A program made the position numbers and the translations under genes. Positions 22,986-33,828 of a stretch of 64,000 nucleotides of DNA are shown one piece after another (the first letter of the stretch is position 1; each line of letters begins with the position of its first letter). This DNA is from Linyphia triangularis. Its lineage: Eukaryota; Arthropoda; Arachnida; Araneae; Linyphiidae. The notes beneath the pieces are model-generated. The model was not told where the DNA came from, ran no database searches, and saw only the letters and a program-made list of their open reading frames with translations. Location: the NCBI GenBank assembly GCA_963978545.1, contig OZ021725.1:9450846-9514845 (forward strand). The letters are read 5' to 3'.

Positions 22986-23931
22986 AGACCCCCCCCTCCC
23001 CCCCCCTTTTTTTTTGGGACTTACGACGTTCCAAAACGCCTAAAAATACAAAGACAATAACACAAAATTATTGACTGAATGCAATAGTACCATTCCCTTA
23101 TGTTAAACAACTGGGTAATAATATTCCAAACATAGCAACCGCGTCTTGTGAAAGCGTCGCCAAATAAAAAGTATCAAAGAAATAAATTTGATAAATAAGC
23201 AGAATTTATAACTTTTATCTGCCCACACTACATTACTCGGTAACATCATTTCTGGAACCGGTCACCAATACAACACACTAAAAGAGAAAAGGAAAAAAAA
23301 ATAAAATAGAATCCCATTTTCTCCATCGTTTAACTGCGCATTAAATAGCCGCCCACGGAGTTTCCAAATTGGCCTCATCACTTGGCGACATTCATCCCCG
23401 AAACAATGCCAACAGAGGTTCCACTCCGCTTTGTTCTGGTAACCCACATTTCACCATCACACGTGCAAGGGTTTTTGTAGTAGAAATCTCGATTTGTCAC
23501 GTGGGACATGACGTCATTTCATCACAATTCGTGATCTTTAAACACAAGTGTTTGGATATATCCAGACGGAAGAACCTTAAAATTTTGTACGTTTTCACCT
23601 ACTGCCGCATTCCACTTCGAGGCAATAAAAAGTATTGTTTTCCACGCTGTTGAATCAGTTGACGTATTGGACAAAATTTTGAGCTAGTCATTACTTTTGA
23701 GTGTCGTTTAAGAGGTTTCTGTACAGTGAATACATATAAAATTGATAATACAACAACTTGGATTATAATAGCCACTAATCTACCTCTTCTACACATATTT
23801 GTGTCACTGTATTAGGTCCAGCCATATAAATAAGTTTGATTTCGTGACGTATCATGACTGAATTCTTTTCTTTGATCACGTTGCTTGCAAACGAGAATTA
23901 AAAAAAAAAACCTGACGATTTGGAGTGTTTT
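22986..23931. other. Single-copy stretch, no supported gene
   Basis: C-run at 22988-23006. Mixed sequence at 23340-23660 with CACGTG near 23499 and a CRE (TGACGTCA) at 23509-23516. Two short frames on opposite strands, neither with a family match. Confidence 0.4.
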
Positions 23932-24010
23932 ATTACACACTGAAATCGCAGAATGAAAATCAATGACTTTTTAAGGACCAAAATAATATTTTTTAAGGAG
24001 GGTTAAACAT
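23932..24010. mobile_element. Fragment related to hAT-like P
   Basis: ACTGAAATCGCAGAATGAAA and CAATGACTTTTTAAGGACC match the left part of the element at 59699. Ends are absent. Confidence 0.5.
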
Positions 24011-24644
24011 GTATATTTTACCCAGTTAAAAAACAATTATTTTATTAGTTATATAACCAACTAATATTATATAAAACAAAAGCAAAACAAATACACTATC
24101 ATAATTTTGAAATTATAATCTGTTTACGACAAAGTTTTTAGTATAAATCTTTTATATGCATTGCATTTTTTTATATTATTTAACATAACGTCGTTTCTGT
24201 TGTCAGCGTATGCTTAGTGTTGGCATCTAATTTTAAAAATTAAAAACATCTCTATCAACAAAATATGTGAACACACCTTTTTAAATGTTATTCATTAAAA
24301 AAAAATGTGAATTTATGCACTCAAATCCAAATATCTCTTATTTATTCTGATTAAAACAATTTTATTATTTATTAAAACAATTTTGGCAACAGGAAGGAGT
24401 TTCTTCAATGGTCGGTTAAATACTATTTCAGCGGGATTCGATGACGTCAATTGGTTAATTAGTATTCCATAAAAGCAACCTTTTAGTGACAGTGACAGCC
24501 CCAAAATTTGATAGAATATATTGTCATCGACGTCGAACCTATCTGCCAAGTTTTCGCCCGATTGGATGAAGGCAAGGGGGTTAATTAGGCCATCGCAGAT
24601 TCCGCCGCCATCGACAAACATACAAACAAAATCAAAGTTAATAT

Positions 24645-25257
24645 TGTTACGAATTATTGTATATTTGTAAATATTTCGTTGTGTTAATTTTGCAAATAAG
24701 CAATCTCGCCAAATTGGCGAGATATAGCCAAGTTGGCGACGGTTTTGGCGACTAATTATTGTCGCCAAATTTGCGAGAAATCGTCAAATGTCGCCAAACT
24801 TGACGACCATTTGGCGACATTTTCGGTCCCCATGTACATGTATAGGACTTTTCGACTACGACCTGGAAATTTCTCCAAATATCTATCTCTAGAATATTCA
24901 CGAAGTATTGACTCCTATATAAGACCGGCCGTGAGTGGAGTTGGTTGGTTAGTCAGTAGTTGACTGGGTTAGTCAGTTAGTTGACTGGAATTACTGAGTT
25001 GAGATACTGAGTCTCAGTGAGCATTCAGAGAGTTCTAAAGCGAACTGTATTGCATTGTCTTTTGCGGCGATTTAGCAGTTGTGTGTCAAGTTTAACTGCT
25101 GTTTTGTGCTCTATTGCAGTGTAAAGAGCTGTATTGAGTCTACTAGAACGAGAAGTCCTGGAGTTGTAAAGGAATCTGTGACGAGTTATATTGGAATAAA
25201 TTTCTGCAAGTTTTGATCTGCTTTGGCTTCAAATCTTTAGAACCCATCCACGCAACA
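24645..25257 (+). mobile_element. Solo LTR with 4-bp target duplication
   Basis: 613 bp, TGTTACG start and CGCAACA end, flanked by ATAT at 24641-24644 and 25258-25261. Removing it restores the Rep-A sequence GTTAATATAAAGG. It has a TATA box, TCAGT initiators and AATAAA at 25195-25200. The 5' third is packed with TCGCCAA/TTGGCGA inverted motifs. A second copy is at 34379. The family (Ty3-like or other) cannot be fixed without internal sequence. Confidence 0.85.
24916..24956 (+). promoter_or_regulatory. LTR core promoter
   Basis: TATATAAG at 24916-24923, with TCAGT (arthropod initiator) about 30 bp downstream in GTTAGTCAGTAGTTG. The second LTR has the weaker CTACATAAGG at the same place. Confidence 0.6.
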
Positions 25258-25275
25258 ATATAAAGGATTTAAATT

Positions 25276-26059
25276 TTTTTTTCACGAGAATAGCTTTATT
25301 TCTTTCCTCGCAACTACCTGGTTGTTTTATCAGCAAAGTGAAGAATAACTACGTTATAATAGTTCCTGTAATTAATTTTCAAAAAGCCAGTCGACTGCTG
25401 GAAAAATTAAAGCTGTATTTACAAAAATGCTCTCCGCTTTTTTTTTTTTTTTTTTTTTAAATAAAATATTAATAAAAGAAATGTTAATCCTAAACTGGCA
25501 ATACTCAGAATGAAGCTGTTTTTCAGAGCATCGTATCACAAACTGCAACGACTATATAAAGTGGCACGCTCTCAAACGAAACGAAAGAAAAGCAAAATAA
25601 ACACCGCATAATGATTTTTTTATTTTTTATTATTATTATTAAATGCTGAATTTTGTGGCAACTTCCTTTTTCGCAAATAAAAATAACGAAAAGTGCAATT
25701 CCAACGAAAGCATTCGTTTGTTTCATTATTTCGCAATTAGTTCCAATGACTGCCGACATTACCCAAACAGCGGCGCACCGCGAAAAGGTAATTTCTTCCC
25801 TGAAAGAATAAAATTATACTGTACAAACAAAACTATTGTGGCGTGATTTTAGGAAATTATTATTAGAAAAATGAATGAGCCACTTAAAAAAGGAGGAAAT
25901 ATTTGATACATTAGTCTCCTCCCCTCTCCCTAGTATTCGTAGGGGGCGCAGCATGAGATTTGGTAGAATTTTTAAGAAAATTTTCAAAATTTTCAGTCAT
26001 GTTTTAGGGATAATACCAAACATTTTAGGGATAATTTAAAATATTTAGGGGTATTTTTA
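25276..26059. other. No gene seen
   Basis: AT-rich with a T-run at 25440-25458 and (ATT)n near 25627-25640. Short frames on both strands without family signal. Confidence 0.5.
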
Positions 26060-26930
26060 CAATTACCCATATGTATTATACATAGGGTAATGAAAGTATA
26101 GCATTCGGTCAAAAAAAAAAAATCGATTTTTTTGGAACACAGTGATTTCAAAAAAGTGATCTAGAAAAAATGTCTGTCTGTATGTATGTGTATCTGTGGT
26201 CAGCATAACTCCCGAACAAATTGACCTACGATGTTTAAATTTGGTGAGTAGATTGGTGATTGCCTAACGACCTACCATTGAGAGGTTTTCCTCAAAATCG
26301 CGCATGCGCATAAGGTACCTGCCATATTTTTCAATGATTGCTAAAAAACGGCTCCAACGATTTTCATAAAAATCGCTGTGCTAATGCCTATTAAGGTGTT
26401 CTAAACATCCCTACCACCGAAATTTCCATAAAAATGCTTTAATGGCGTAAAAAGTTGAAAAACAAATGCCCTCAACACAGAGTTCTCTTTCCTCATCAAC
26501 GATCGTTTTTTCTTCTCCCCACAGTTTCGCTTATAACAAAGGATAACATAACGATTATCTAAAAGTATATTGTCAAAATCGCCATTCCCATACAAGAACT
26601 ATCGCAAAAAATTTCGCCAAACTGACCATTTCCTCTAAATGAATGATGGTTAGTTGTTTTCAGATTATCTGGCGCCGTCAGCAACACGAGGGCTATAATG
26701 CACCGAAACATTCATCATTAGACAAGCCAACATACATTTACAAACACCCATGCCTAACACGGGACTCGGAACCCGCAACCTCGCGGTTTAGAAGCTAGCA
26801 CGCTAACTACTATACAGTTTTTGCCTGCTAAATGAATGATGAAAATATAAAAATGGTAAATGACACAAATCCACGACAGTATTATAGTGTAATTGAAAGT
26901 TGCGCGATGTTCCACACCCATAGTTTTTAT
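26060..26930 (-). repeat. Rep-B copy, full length, with Sine-S inserted
   Basis: Read on the minus strand, it starts GGGTGTGGAACATCGCGC and ends with the stem-loop ATTACCCTATGT/ACATATGGGTAAT. Contains CGCGCATGCGCA, an exact NRF1-type site. The Sine-S at 26649-26827 is inside, with a 14-bp duplication of Rep-B sequence. Confidence 0.85.
26649..26827 (-). mobile_element. Sine-S copy in Rep-B
   Basis: tRNA-derived SINE on the minus strand. CTAAATGAATGATG flanks it at 26635-26648 and 26828-26841. B box GGTTCCGAGTCC (one inserted base), A box region TAGTAGTTAGCGTGC. The tRNA 5' tip is altered (CAGGCAAAAACTG in place of GGTCGGC context). Confidence 0.9.
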
Positions 26931-27479
26931 AGCTGGCATAAACTCGTAACATAAACATTCCTTTCAAAGCATGTTTCAATACTGACAAAAAACTACCAAT
27001 TTCCAAAAAATTGAATAATTAAAATCTCGGAAAAGATAATATCCTCTGGAGAATTATTTGGATTTTTTTTTTTTTTTTTTCTTTCTTAAGGAATCATGGA
27101 AAAATTTAAATACAATTTTAGGGAGAAACAGAAATTTAAGGAACGTTAGGAATTTTAAGGCGAATGTGACACCTGTACTCTGTCTCTAATTTTGCTATTT
27201 ATAGACAGAATGTTGTACTTTATAAATTTTTTATTAAGTATTAGTACAGGTAAAACGTTCAAATGATAACAATTTCAAAAACTACCCCGAAGATGACAAG
27301 ACTAAAATCTATCCATTTAACCCAACCACAATGCCAAAATTATGATTTTTTTTTTCCCGAAGGTGTGGACTGTAGTAACGGTGGAAAGGTTAAAAATGTA
27401 ATTTTTAATTTTTTTAATTTTTTTATCGCCTCTAACTGGCGTCTCCAGTAGATCAAACATTTACTATTTACTGGCACGT
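26931..27479. other. AT-rich stretch, no gene
   Basis: T-run near 27063-27080. No coding or repeat signal. Confidence 0.5.
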
Positions 27480-27960
27480 ACACTCCAAAATCCAATCACA
27501 TGCGCAGTGCGCACTCCCGTCAGGCGGCGTGATATTCGCTCAAGAGCTGGACTGTTCAAGCTGCTGGCACCGCGTAAACGCAAAGCTGTCATTTCGATCA
27601 ACGCTTGACAATTACCTTCTAATCGACCTATCAGCTGGCAGCGTGTAAAACAGCCTCAATTTTTCATTGCGCAATCACAACAAGAGGACTATACTATACC
27701 GAAACATAACAACTACAAAATATGGACTATTAAGAGAAGGGGACAACGACATTTTCAGATATCGCACTTGCTTTCCCTTTTTAAACAGGACACACCAGAA
27801 TCGAGCATAATTCCACGCGCAATTCGAATTTGTTTCGGCAGACGATAGCTAATGGAAAGTGACGGGAAAGCAAATTAACTGTAACCGCTTGCGTCAGCGT
27901 CTAATCCGGCGTGGAACACGGGGGCGCGACGACATTGATTAGTGCGACATGGGGCACAAG
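27480..27960. promoter_or_regulatory. GC-richer single-copy island, possible conserved element
   Basis: Clearly richer in GC and CpG than its flanks, no repeat match, no open frame. Contains TGCGCAGTGCGCA near 27502, GCAGACGAT at 27838-27846, GATTAGTGCGACATGG, and TAATTGCCATTTATG near 27971, which resembles homeodomain-site clusters. It looks like a conserved non-coding element or a promoter, an inference only. Confidence 0.35.
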
Positions 27961-28341
27961 TGCGAGGATAATTGCCATTTATGCTAAATTATGTCGGGAA
28001 TATTTTCTTTTTTCCCCGAACAGGAAGGGGGAGGGGAAAATTCATTAGCCTCCCCCCCCACGCAAGTCTGCCTTTGATCTCCTATTACGCGTTATGTTTT
28101 AACTTAAAGCGGTGGTGCATTACGAAAACAGTTTAAAACTATTTAGGATAATTTTGGTGCTGGGTTAATAATAAATCATTTGCTAAGAGATATGGGATAG
28201 TATTTCTGTTTTTTTTTAAATCCTTTATATTAACTCGGAGGCGGGCAAATCTGCGGCCTAATTAATCCTTTTGCCGTTATCCAATCGAGCTGAAACTTGG
28301 CAGATATATTCGATGTCCATGACATCCTGTCAAGTTCTGGG

Positions 28342-28518
28342 CTGGTTGTTTTCAGATTATCTGGCGCCGTCAGCAACACGAGGGATATAATACGCCGAAA
28401 CATTCGTCATTAGACAAGCCAACATACATTTACAAACACCCATGCCTAACACGGGACTCGAACCCGCAACCTCGCGGTCTAGAAGCTACCCCGCTAACCA
28501 CTATACCGTTTGGTCGGC
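28342..28518 (-). mobile_element. Sine-S copy in Rep-A, near consensus
   Basis: 177 bp, flanked by the 13-bp duplication GTCAAGTTCTGGG (28329-28341, 28519-28531). On the minus strand: GCCGACCAAACGGTATAGTG, A box TGGTTAGCGGGG-like, B box GGTTCGAGTCC, then ATGGGTGTTTGTAAATGTAT, and a 3' end CAGATAATCTGAAAACAACC. No poly-A tail. Confidence 0.95.
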
Positions 28519-28650
28519 GTCAAGTTCTGGGACTGTCAATGTCACTAAAAGGTCAATTCTATGGAATACTAATAAACTAACTTGCCGTCATTCAATCGCG
28601 CTGAAATAGCATTTAACCGATCATTGAAGAAACTCTTTCCTGTTGCCAAT

Positions 28651-28850
28651 ATTGTTTTAATAAATAATAAAATTATTTTAATGAATAATAAAATTGTTTT
28701 AATAAATAATAAAATTGTTTTAATAAATAATAAAATTGTTTTAATAAATAATAAAATTGTTTTAATAAATAATAAAATTGTTTTAATAAATAATAAAATT
28801 GTTTTAATAAATAATAAAATTGTTTTAATAAATAATAAAATTGTTTTAAT
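28651..28850. repeat. 21-bp minisatellite inside Rep-A
   Basis: About ten units of ATTGTTTTAATAAATAATAAA. Other Rep-A copies carry from one to five units or related versions (45350-45475, 48940-49080), so this site expands repeatedly. Confidence 0.95.
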
Positions 28851-29062
28851 CGGAATAAATAAAAGATATCTGGATAAGAGTGCATAAATTCGCATTCATT
28901 TTTAATGAATTAATTTTGAAAAGTAGTTTGCCGCATATTTTGCTGATACAGATATTTTTAATATTTAAAATTAGATGCCAACACTAAGCACACGTTGATA
29001 ACATAATCGGGGCTGTGTTAATGAGTATAAAAATTGGGGATGCATATAAAGAATTAATATTA

Positions 29063-29569
29063 AAAAAAAAAAATTGTATCTATTATATTATTTTCTTTAT
29101 GTATATCGGTATCATAATTATAAAGTCGGTGTTTATTAAAATGCTGTTCGGCAAGACATGGTGATTGCCATTTCGGGATGACAGGAGGTTTATAAAAATA
29201 ATTACCGGAATCCTAGCTATGGCAGATACAACTAATTCTTTAACAACAAACAGGACAAATCACACCCTTGCTACAAAAGAGACGCCAACTCAAAAATCTT
29301 CATTTCAAGTTAAAAATGTGTACAAAATCACAGATTCCATGTACCTGAAACTGGTTGGATTGTGTACAAGTTGAATTTAAGTTTAAACTGACCTATCCCG
29401 TTTTTCCAGATTCAAGTCCATGAAGTGTGTGATTTTGTACACAAATTAACTCAAATGAAGAATTTTTTTTTTAGAGATTCCCTCAAATGAAGAATCGATA
29501 TTTACTTTTCAATATAAGAACCTATTTTAAATAAAATTCGCAGATAAAAGTTGAATGAATTTGAAATAT
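29063..29569. other. No gene seen
   Basis: 29165-29420 is less AT-rich. AAATGTGTACAAAATCACA near 29313 and TGTGTGATTTTGTACACA near 29424 form inverted arms, so a small foldback of about 140 bp may be present. No exon. Confidence 0.4.
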
Positions 29570-29901
29570 ATCTATATATTTAATAGGCAATACGTTTTTT
29601 GGGGTTAGTCCGTCCGCCTAAACTGCTCAACCAATTTCAATGATCAAGGTGTCATTTTAAAGGAAATAAGCTGTAGATTTGCCAAAACGTGCCAAAATAA
29701 TTTATTAACACTTTATTAATTAGTTAAATTTCAATATTTTTCATCATTAAGCTACTACAAAGCATCAATGATTTTGAATATATGAATGGCAACATCCTTA
29801 CGTATGTAAACAACAAACCCGTTGCTAATTTTAAAGATCTTTTTAAACTCTTCGTTTCAAAGTTGATTTTTTCTGTTTTTCTGAAGCATTTTTGTATTAG
29901 A
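29570..29901. repeat. Repeat K, copy 1
   Basis: Starts ATCTATATATTTAATAGGCA and includes TAGTCCGTCCGCCTAAACTG and TACGTATGTAAACAACAAACC. It ends at TTTTTGTATTAGA, exactly where homology to the dUTPase fragment begins. A second copy at 51053-51460 shares everything up to the same base. Confidence 0.85.
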
Positions 29902-29902
29902 A

Positions 29903-30173
29903 TTAAAACTATTACATTTCCACGAAAGCCTGGATCTAAAATTCCACCTTGGACAGATATTTGATAATCCTTTGCCAGTCTAGACTTTTCTTCAATCTTT
30001 CCATAATATTTAAAATGTAATTCAAAAATAATACCGATATCAAATGCTTGCTGTTCACCAGGATTTAAGCATATTTGCTTCGGTGTAAATAAATCATAAC
30101 CTACAGAATCATTAGATTGCCGTGAAGGCCATTTAGCATCTGGTAATGAAGTAGTAAAATTCAAATTATCCAT
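29903..30173 (-). pseudogene. dUTPase, C-terminally truncated
   Basis: dUTPase hydrolyses dUTP to dUMP and diphosphate, keeping uracil out of DNA. From the ATG at 30173 about 91 residues match the trimeric dUTPase fold in order: LPDAKWPSRQSNDSVGYDLF (motif I, about residues 10-29; the usual AGYDL has V for A), PGEQQAFDIGIIFEL, YYGKIEEKSRLA (motif II, residues 63-67, K for the usual R) and GGILDPGFRGNVIVLI (motif III, D80 conserved, F for the common Y). Motifs IV (GDRIAQ-like) and V (glycine-rich tail) are missing, because the frame runs into repeat K. Without them the enzyme should not work. The source may be a host gene copy, a mobile element, or an old viral insertion such as those of large DNA viruses of arthropods. 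Nothing nearby decides this. Confidence 0.75.
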
Positions 30174-30261
30174 TTTAAATATATTATATTGTTTTAATTC
30201 TAATATAAAAATACGCTGTTTATATACTAAAACTGAAAAGAAAAAAATATTTTCCCCCCTC

Positions 30262-30345
30262 AAGATTTAATGCAAATTATAATTTAAAATTATAATTTTT
30301 AAATTATAATTTAAAAAAAAAAAAAAAAATTAATTTATTTCTTTA

Positions 30346-30433
<88 letters not shown>

Positions 30434-30490
30434 TGAAGAAATAAAAAATTATTATTATTATTTTTTTTAAATTATAATTTAAAAATGTTA
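30262..30490. repeat. (AT)n microsatellite within a large palindrome
   Basis: About 42 AT units at 30348-30431. Flanking text is inverted: TTTATTTCTTTAGAATA on the left, TATTCTGAAGAAATAAA on the right, then AT-rich outer arms (TTATAATTTAAAAA, TTTTAAATTATAATTT). It could extrude as a cruciform. Confidence 0.85.
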
Positions 30491-30608
30491 GAAATGTTTA
30501 AAAAAATATTTTTTTAATAAAATTTTCATTTATAATGATTCACTTGTATATATATAATGGGAAAAAATGGCATTACATAAAAATTCAAGGTAACCCAACA
30601 TATTTATA

Positions 30609-30888
30609 TTAACCCTCTCGCTGAACGAAACGCTTCCCGCTAGACATTTTTGAGCTTTGAAAAGAGCGCGCAAAATGCTGATATATATATATATATATAT
30701 ATATATTACTTGTATATTTCACAGAGATGTGGACACCTAACACCATCTGTTAACCCAGATTTGAATAATAAACAAGCATCACGGAAAAGTCAAAATGAAA
30801 CCATGAACGGGGAAAGAGCAGGTTGCACAGTTAGACGGAAAAAAATGCATTCCCGCGGAAATCAAGGGATGTGCAGCGAGAGGGTTAA
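30609..30888. mobile_element. piggyBac-like miniature element, copy at 30.6 kb
   Basis: TTAA at both ends and inverted tips TTAACCCTCTCGCTG. 280 bp, with an internal AT run at 30680-30706 and TTCCCGCGGAA near 30850. No transposase. TTAA targets and CCCT-type tips are the piggyBac hallmark. Confidence 0.8.
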
Positions 30889-31524
30889 TGGTATCTTAGC
30901 TCGATGCCTAGAAAATTATTTTAAAAGTCAACCATAAACATCAGCTTAAATTCACTTATAAACAAAACAAAGTTTCTCAAAAACCGAATGCTGCTTAAAA
31001 GCCAAAATGTTCATAACTTTGGAGTAAATTAAAATATCATTCATCAATGAAATGACACACACACCGCAAGAAAAACCATTATCAAATAAGCCATTGATAA
31101 GTATTATCATCATATCCATGGCTTTGCAATGTCTAATAACGCATAATTTCCCAATAAAAAACACATTCCAACGGAATTTGGTTTATCAATTTTAATTTGA
31201 AGAAGTCTAGACTTATTATCTTATCTTACCGAAGTTATTGATATGATTAATGCAACTGAAAATTTTTCACGACAGATTTAAGGAGTCCTATATGTGTCAA
31301 AGAACACATAGCGGAGAATAAAGACTAAACAGTAACACTTACTGTAACAATATTACGGTAGTTTCAAGGCGACTGGTTACACCAAATTTCTAGTGAAATC
31401 AATTTGATTTTTCGCGCAATTTTTCGCAAGCCTTTCAAATTAGAATTCATCAAAAAATACTTCTTAAATGCAATCGAGTCTTTTTTCTTTTTAAATTAAA
31501 CATTCTACAATTAATTCGAAATAT
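30889..31524. other. No gene seen
   Basis: AT-rich, short frames only, no repeat match. Confidence 0.5.
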
Positions 31525-32140
31525 TATAACCCATAAAAACGTATTTAATATGAATCCTTTATAAGCATTGCCAATTTTTATATTCATTAACACGGCGCCG
31601 ATTCTGACCGCGAGGTTGCGGGTTCGAGTTCCGTGTTAGGCATGGGTGTTTGTAAATGTATGTTGGCTTGTCTAATGACGAATGCTTCGGTGCATTATAG
31701 CCCTCGTGTTGCTGAAGGCGCCAGATAATCTGAATACAACCAACGGCGCCGATTCCCTTGTCAGCGTGTGCTTGGTGTTGACATCTAATTTTATATAGTT
31801 AAAACATCTCTATCAGTAAAACATGCGGCAAACTACTTTTCAAAATGTATTCATTAAAAATAAATGTGAATTTATGCAATCACATCCAAATATCTTTTAT
31901 TTATTCTGATTAAAACAATTTTGTTATTTATTAAAACATTTTTGGCAATAGGAAAGAGTTTTTTCAATGATAGGTATAAGGCTATTTCTCAGCGCGATTG
32001 GATGACGGCAAGTTGGTTTATTAACATTCCGTAAAAGCGTCTTTTTTAGTGAGAGTGACAGCCTCAAAATTTGATAGAATGCATTATCATCGACTTCGAA
32101 TCTATCTCCCAAGTTTCAGCCCGATTGGATGAAAAATTCA
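31525..32140 (+). repeat. Rep-A copy 4 with truncated Sine-S
   Basis: Starts TAACCCATAAAAAC and runs through the usual blocks to TTTCAGCCCGATTGGATGA, where it is truncated. Interrupted at 31605-31743 by Sine-S. Confidence 0.85.
31605..31743 (+). mobile_element. Sine-S copy, 5'-truncated
   Basis: Flanked by CGGCGCCGATTC at 31593-31604 and 31744-31755. Begins TGACCGCGAGGTTGCGGG, so the A box is lost but the B box GGTTCGAGTTC and 3' end remain. 5' truncation with intact duplication fits LINE-driven retroposition. Confidence 0.95.
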
Positions 32141-32324
32141 ATTTAACCGCAGGAAACTTTTTTTCCAGCCAGATACAAAAACTCTGTAAAACTGGTTTTC
32201 CAAAACACACGGTGGAAATCCACGAAACATATTTTTTTTTTTTGGGGGGGGGGGAAGGAAGGGGGAATTTTCCTGAAGGAATAATGTATCACCGGGGAAA
32301 AAAAAAAAAAAAAAAAAACACCAC

Positions 32325-32757
32325 CTAGACGTTGTAAAAAAAAAAAAAAAAAAATGGTCAGCCAGAAAAAGTTATGAAGTGTAATGTTTGCCGTCAAGCG
32401 CTCGCGTATGATTTCTCGAGGATACTTGTACACAATGAACTAAATTAGGAATATTGAGACGAATTCCATAAGCAATCAGTACTTGGCAGGCTAGAGTTAA
32501 TTTCGTAATAATTTCGTTTCATATGTTTGAGCTACATTGTACCCATGCACTGAATTGAGATTAATTTTGTAAAAACTCTAGCCTGCCAAGTACCGATTGC
32601 TTATGGGGATTAATTTCAATAACCCGAATTCGGTTCATAGTGTACAAGTAACCCAAAAATATTATAAGCGACCGCTTGACGGTAAACATTCCACTTCATA
32701 ACTTTTTCTGGCTGAACATTTTACTTGGCGAGTTTTTTTTTTTTTTACAACGTCTAG
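32325..32757. mobile_element. Foldback element I
   Basis: 433 bp, arms of about 180 bp with outer tips CTAGACGTTGTAAAAAA and TTTTTTACAACGTCTAG and inner parts CTTGGCAGGCTAGAG and CTCTAGCCTGCCAAG. Arms differ by several small indels. TA inside the tips may be the target. Non-coding. Confidence 0.9.
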
Positions 32758-33412
32758 TTGTTCCTTGGGATATGTCAATTTCTTTGTTGCATTAATTATA
32801 TTCTAAATAAGTTAGATACGGTTAATGGATGTTTTAGCGGTATAGAAATTCTCCCTACCATAAAAAAAGGTTCATAATTAAAAATATGTATCTACTAGTT
32901 ATAACTTGAGTACAAAAACAAACATATGCTAATAAAATAAGTAATAATAAAAAATAAGTTAGACATACAAATAAAAAAAAAAAGAAATACTAGCTTTATA
33001 TTTGAAATAGAGGATAATTAGTTCTATTTATGGCATCAAGCTAGTGAACAGAATTTGCGTTGCTCAAAACCAAACAGGCATTTTCTGAACTTTGTTTTAA
33101 ACTGAAAGTGGTTTTCTAACTTAAAGTTTAAACACGTGTTTTCAAAGCTTTTATTAGCATACAATTTAATTGAAAAATAAGTAAATTTTACTTTTTTTCT
33201 AGTAACTCTATTTTAATAATTTAACTAAAAGTACTGAGTCAATTTTTGATATTGAGTGAAAGACTATTATCCGAAATTTGTTGACTCGTTTTAATCAGTC
33301 ATTACCCGGACTAAAATTCCCAAATTCCGAGATCATTTCTAGGGGGTACAGACCCTCGTACGCATTAATTCAAATAGAAGGCACTTCTTCTAATCAAGCT
33401 GATAAAAATTAA
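32758..33412. other. AT-rich stretch, no gene
   Basis: No repeat match or coding signal until the A-run near 33410. Confidence 0.5.
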
Positions 33413-33679
33413 AAAAAAAAAAAAAACGGTAAAAAAAAAAATCAAATAGTTTTGGCTATACCACTGGCTAAAGTTTTGCTCAGAATCAGAAGAAGTAAAA
33501 GAACAAAATTCGGCGACTTTCAAAGGATTTTTTTGCCGTTTGTTATGTTAACAATTATGGTGTTATTTTTCGTCTACTCATCCGGGGAACAGTCAGAACC
33601 ACTTAGACAGGTCGGGAAAATCTTAAAAATTCGCGCTATGGATAATCGAGATCTATCGTTAAAATCTATCAAAACTTAA
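33413..33679 (+). CDS. Possible exon with a membrane segment, no ATG
   Basis: A frame open from 33413 to the stop at 33677-33679. After an A-run-encoded lysine stretch it reads VLLRIRRSKRTKFGDFQR (basic), then FLPFVMLTIMVLFFVY (one hydrophobic segment of about 17-20 residues), then SSGEQSEPLRQ and a polar tail. Basic-then-membrane order is typical of type II Golgi enzymes, but no family is recognised. There is no ATG before the membrane segment. CAG/GTCGGG at about 33612 is a weak donor. It could be an internal exon, a relic or chance. Confidence 0.2.
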   Translation, partial: KKKKNGKKKNQIVLAIPLAKVLLRIRRSKRTKFGDFQRIFLPFVMLTIMVLFFVYSSGEQSEPLRQVGKILKIRAMDNRDLSLKSIKT

Positions 33680-33790
33680 TCAGGTTCCTAAAATTAAAAC
33701 TGAAGTGATCATTTCAAAACAAATAAGCGACACTCACAGTAAATCAATTACGATAACAAAATTATTTTTAAAGCCTTTAATTTAATTTCG

Positions 33791-33822
<32 letters not shown>

Positions 33823-33828
33823 TTGGCA

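Larger units (their letters stand above)
24120..25275 (+). repeat. Rep-A copy 2, interrupted by an LTR
   Basis: Starts near TATAAATCTTTTATATGCATT and carries the usual blocks. Its 3' end (AAAGTTAATAT, AAAGGATTTAAA) is split by the LTR at 24645-25257. The uninterrupted form is seen at about 47730-47752. Confidence 0.85.
28218..29062 (-). repeat. Rep-A copy 3 with Sine-S and an expanded minisatellite
   Basis: Minus-oriented copy from AAATCCTTTATATTAACTC to GATGCATATAAAGAATT. Split by Sine-S at 28342-28518. The internal AAAATTGTTTTAATAAAT site is expanded to about ten units. The open frames here come from the 21-bp period. Confidence 0.85.

Noticed and set aside
24313..24768. 151-codon minus-strand frame crossing Rep-A and the LTR
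   Set aside because: It starts in the LTR and continues into an unrelated repeat. Other Rep-A copies show the same peptide (DRFDxDDNAFYQILGLSLSLK) with stops and frame breaks, so selection for coding is not supported.
28342..28518. Functional tRNA gene in Sine-S
   Set aside because: Nine near-identical copies with SINE bodies and target duplications. No intact cloverleaf could be drawn.
28569..28895. Frames of 70-108 codons with repeated LLFIKTI or INNKIV
   Set aside because: They are produced by the 21-bp minisatellite in Rep-A on both strands.
30650..30937. 95-codon plus-strand frame
   Set aside because: It runs through the AT microsatellite and across the end of a piggyBac-like element.
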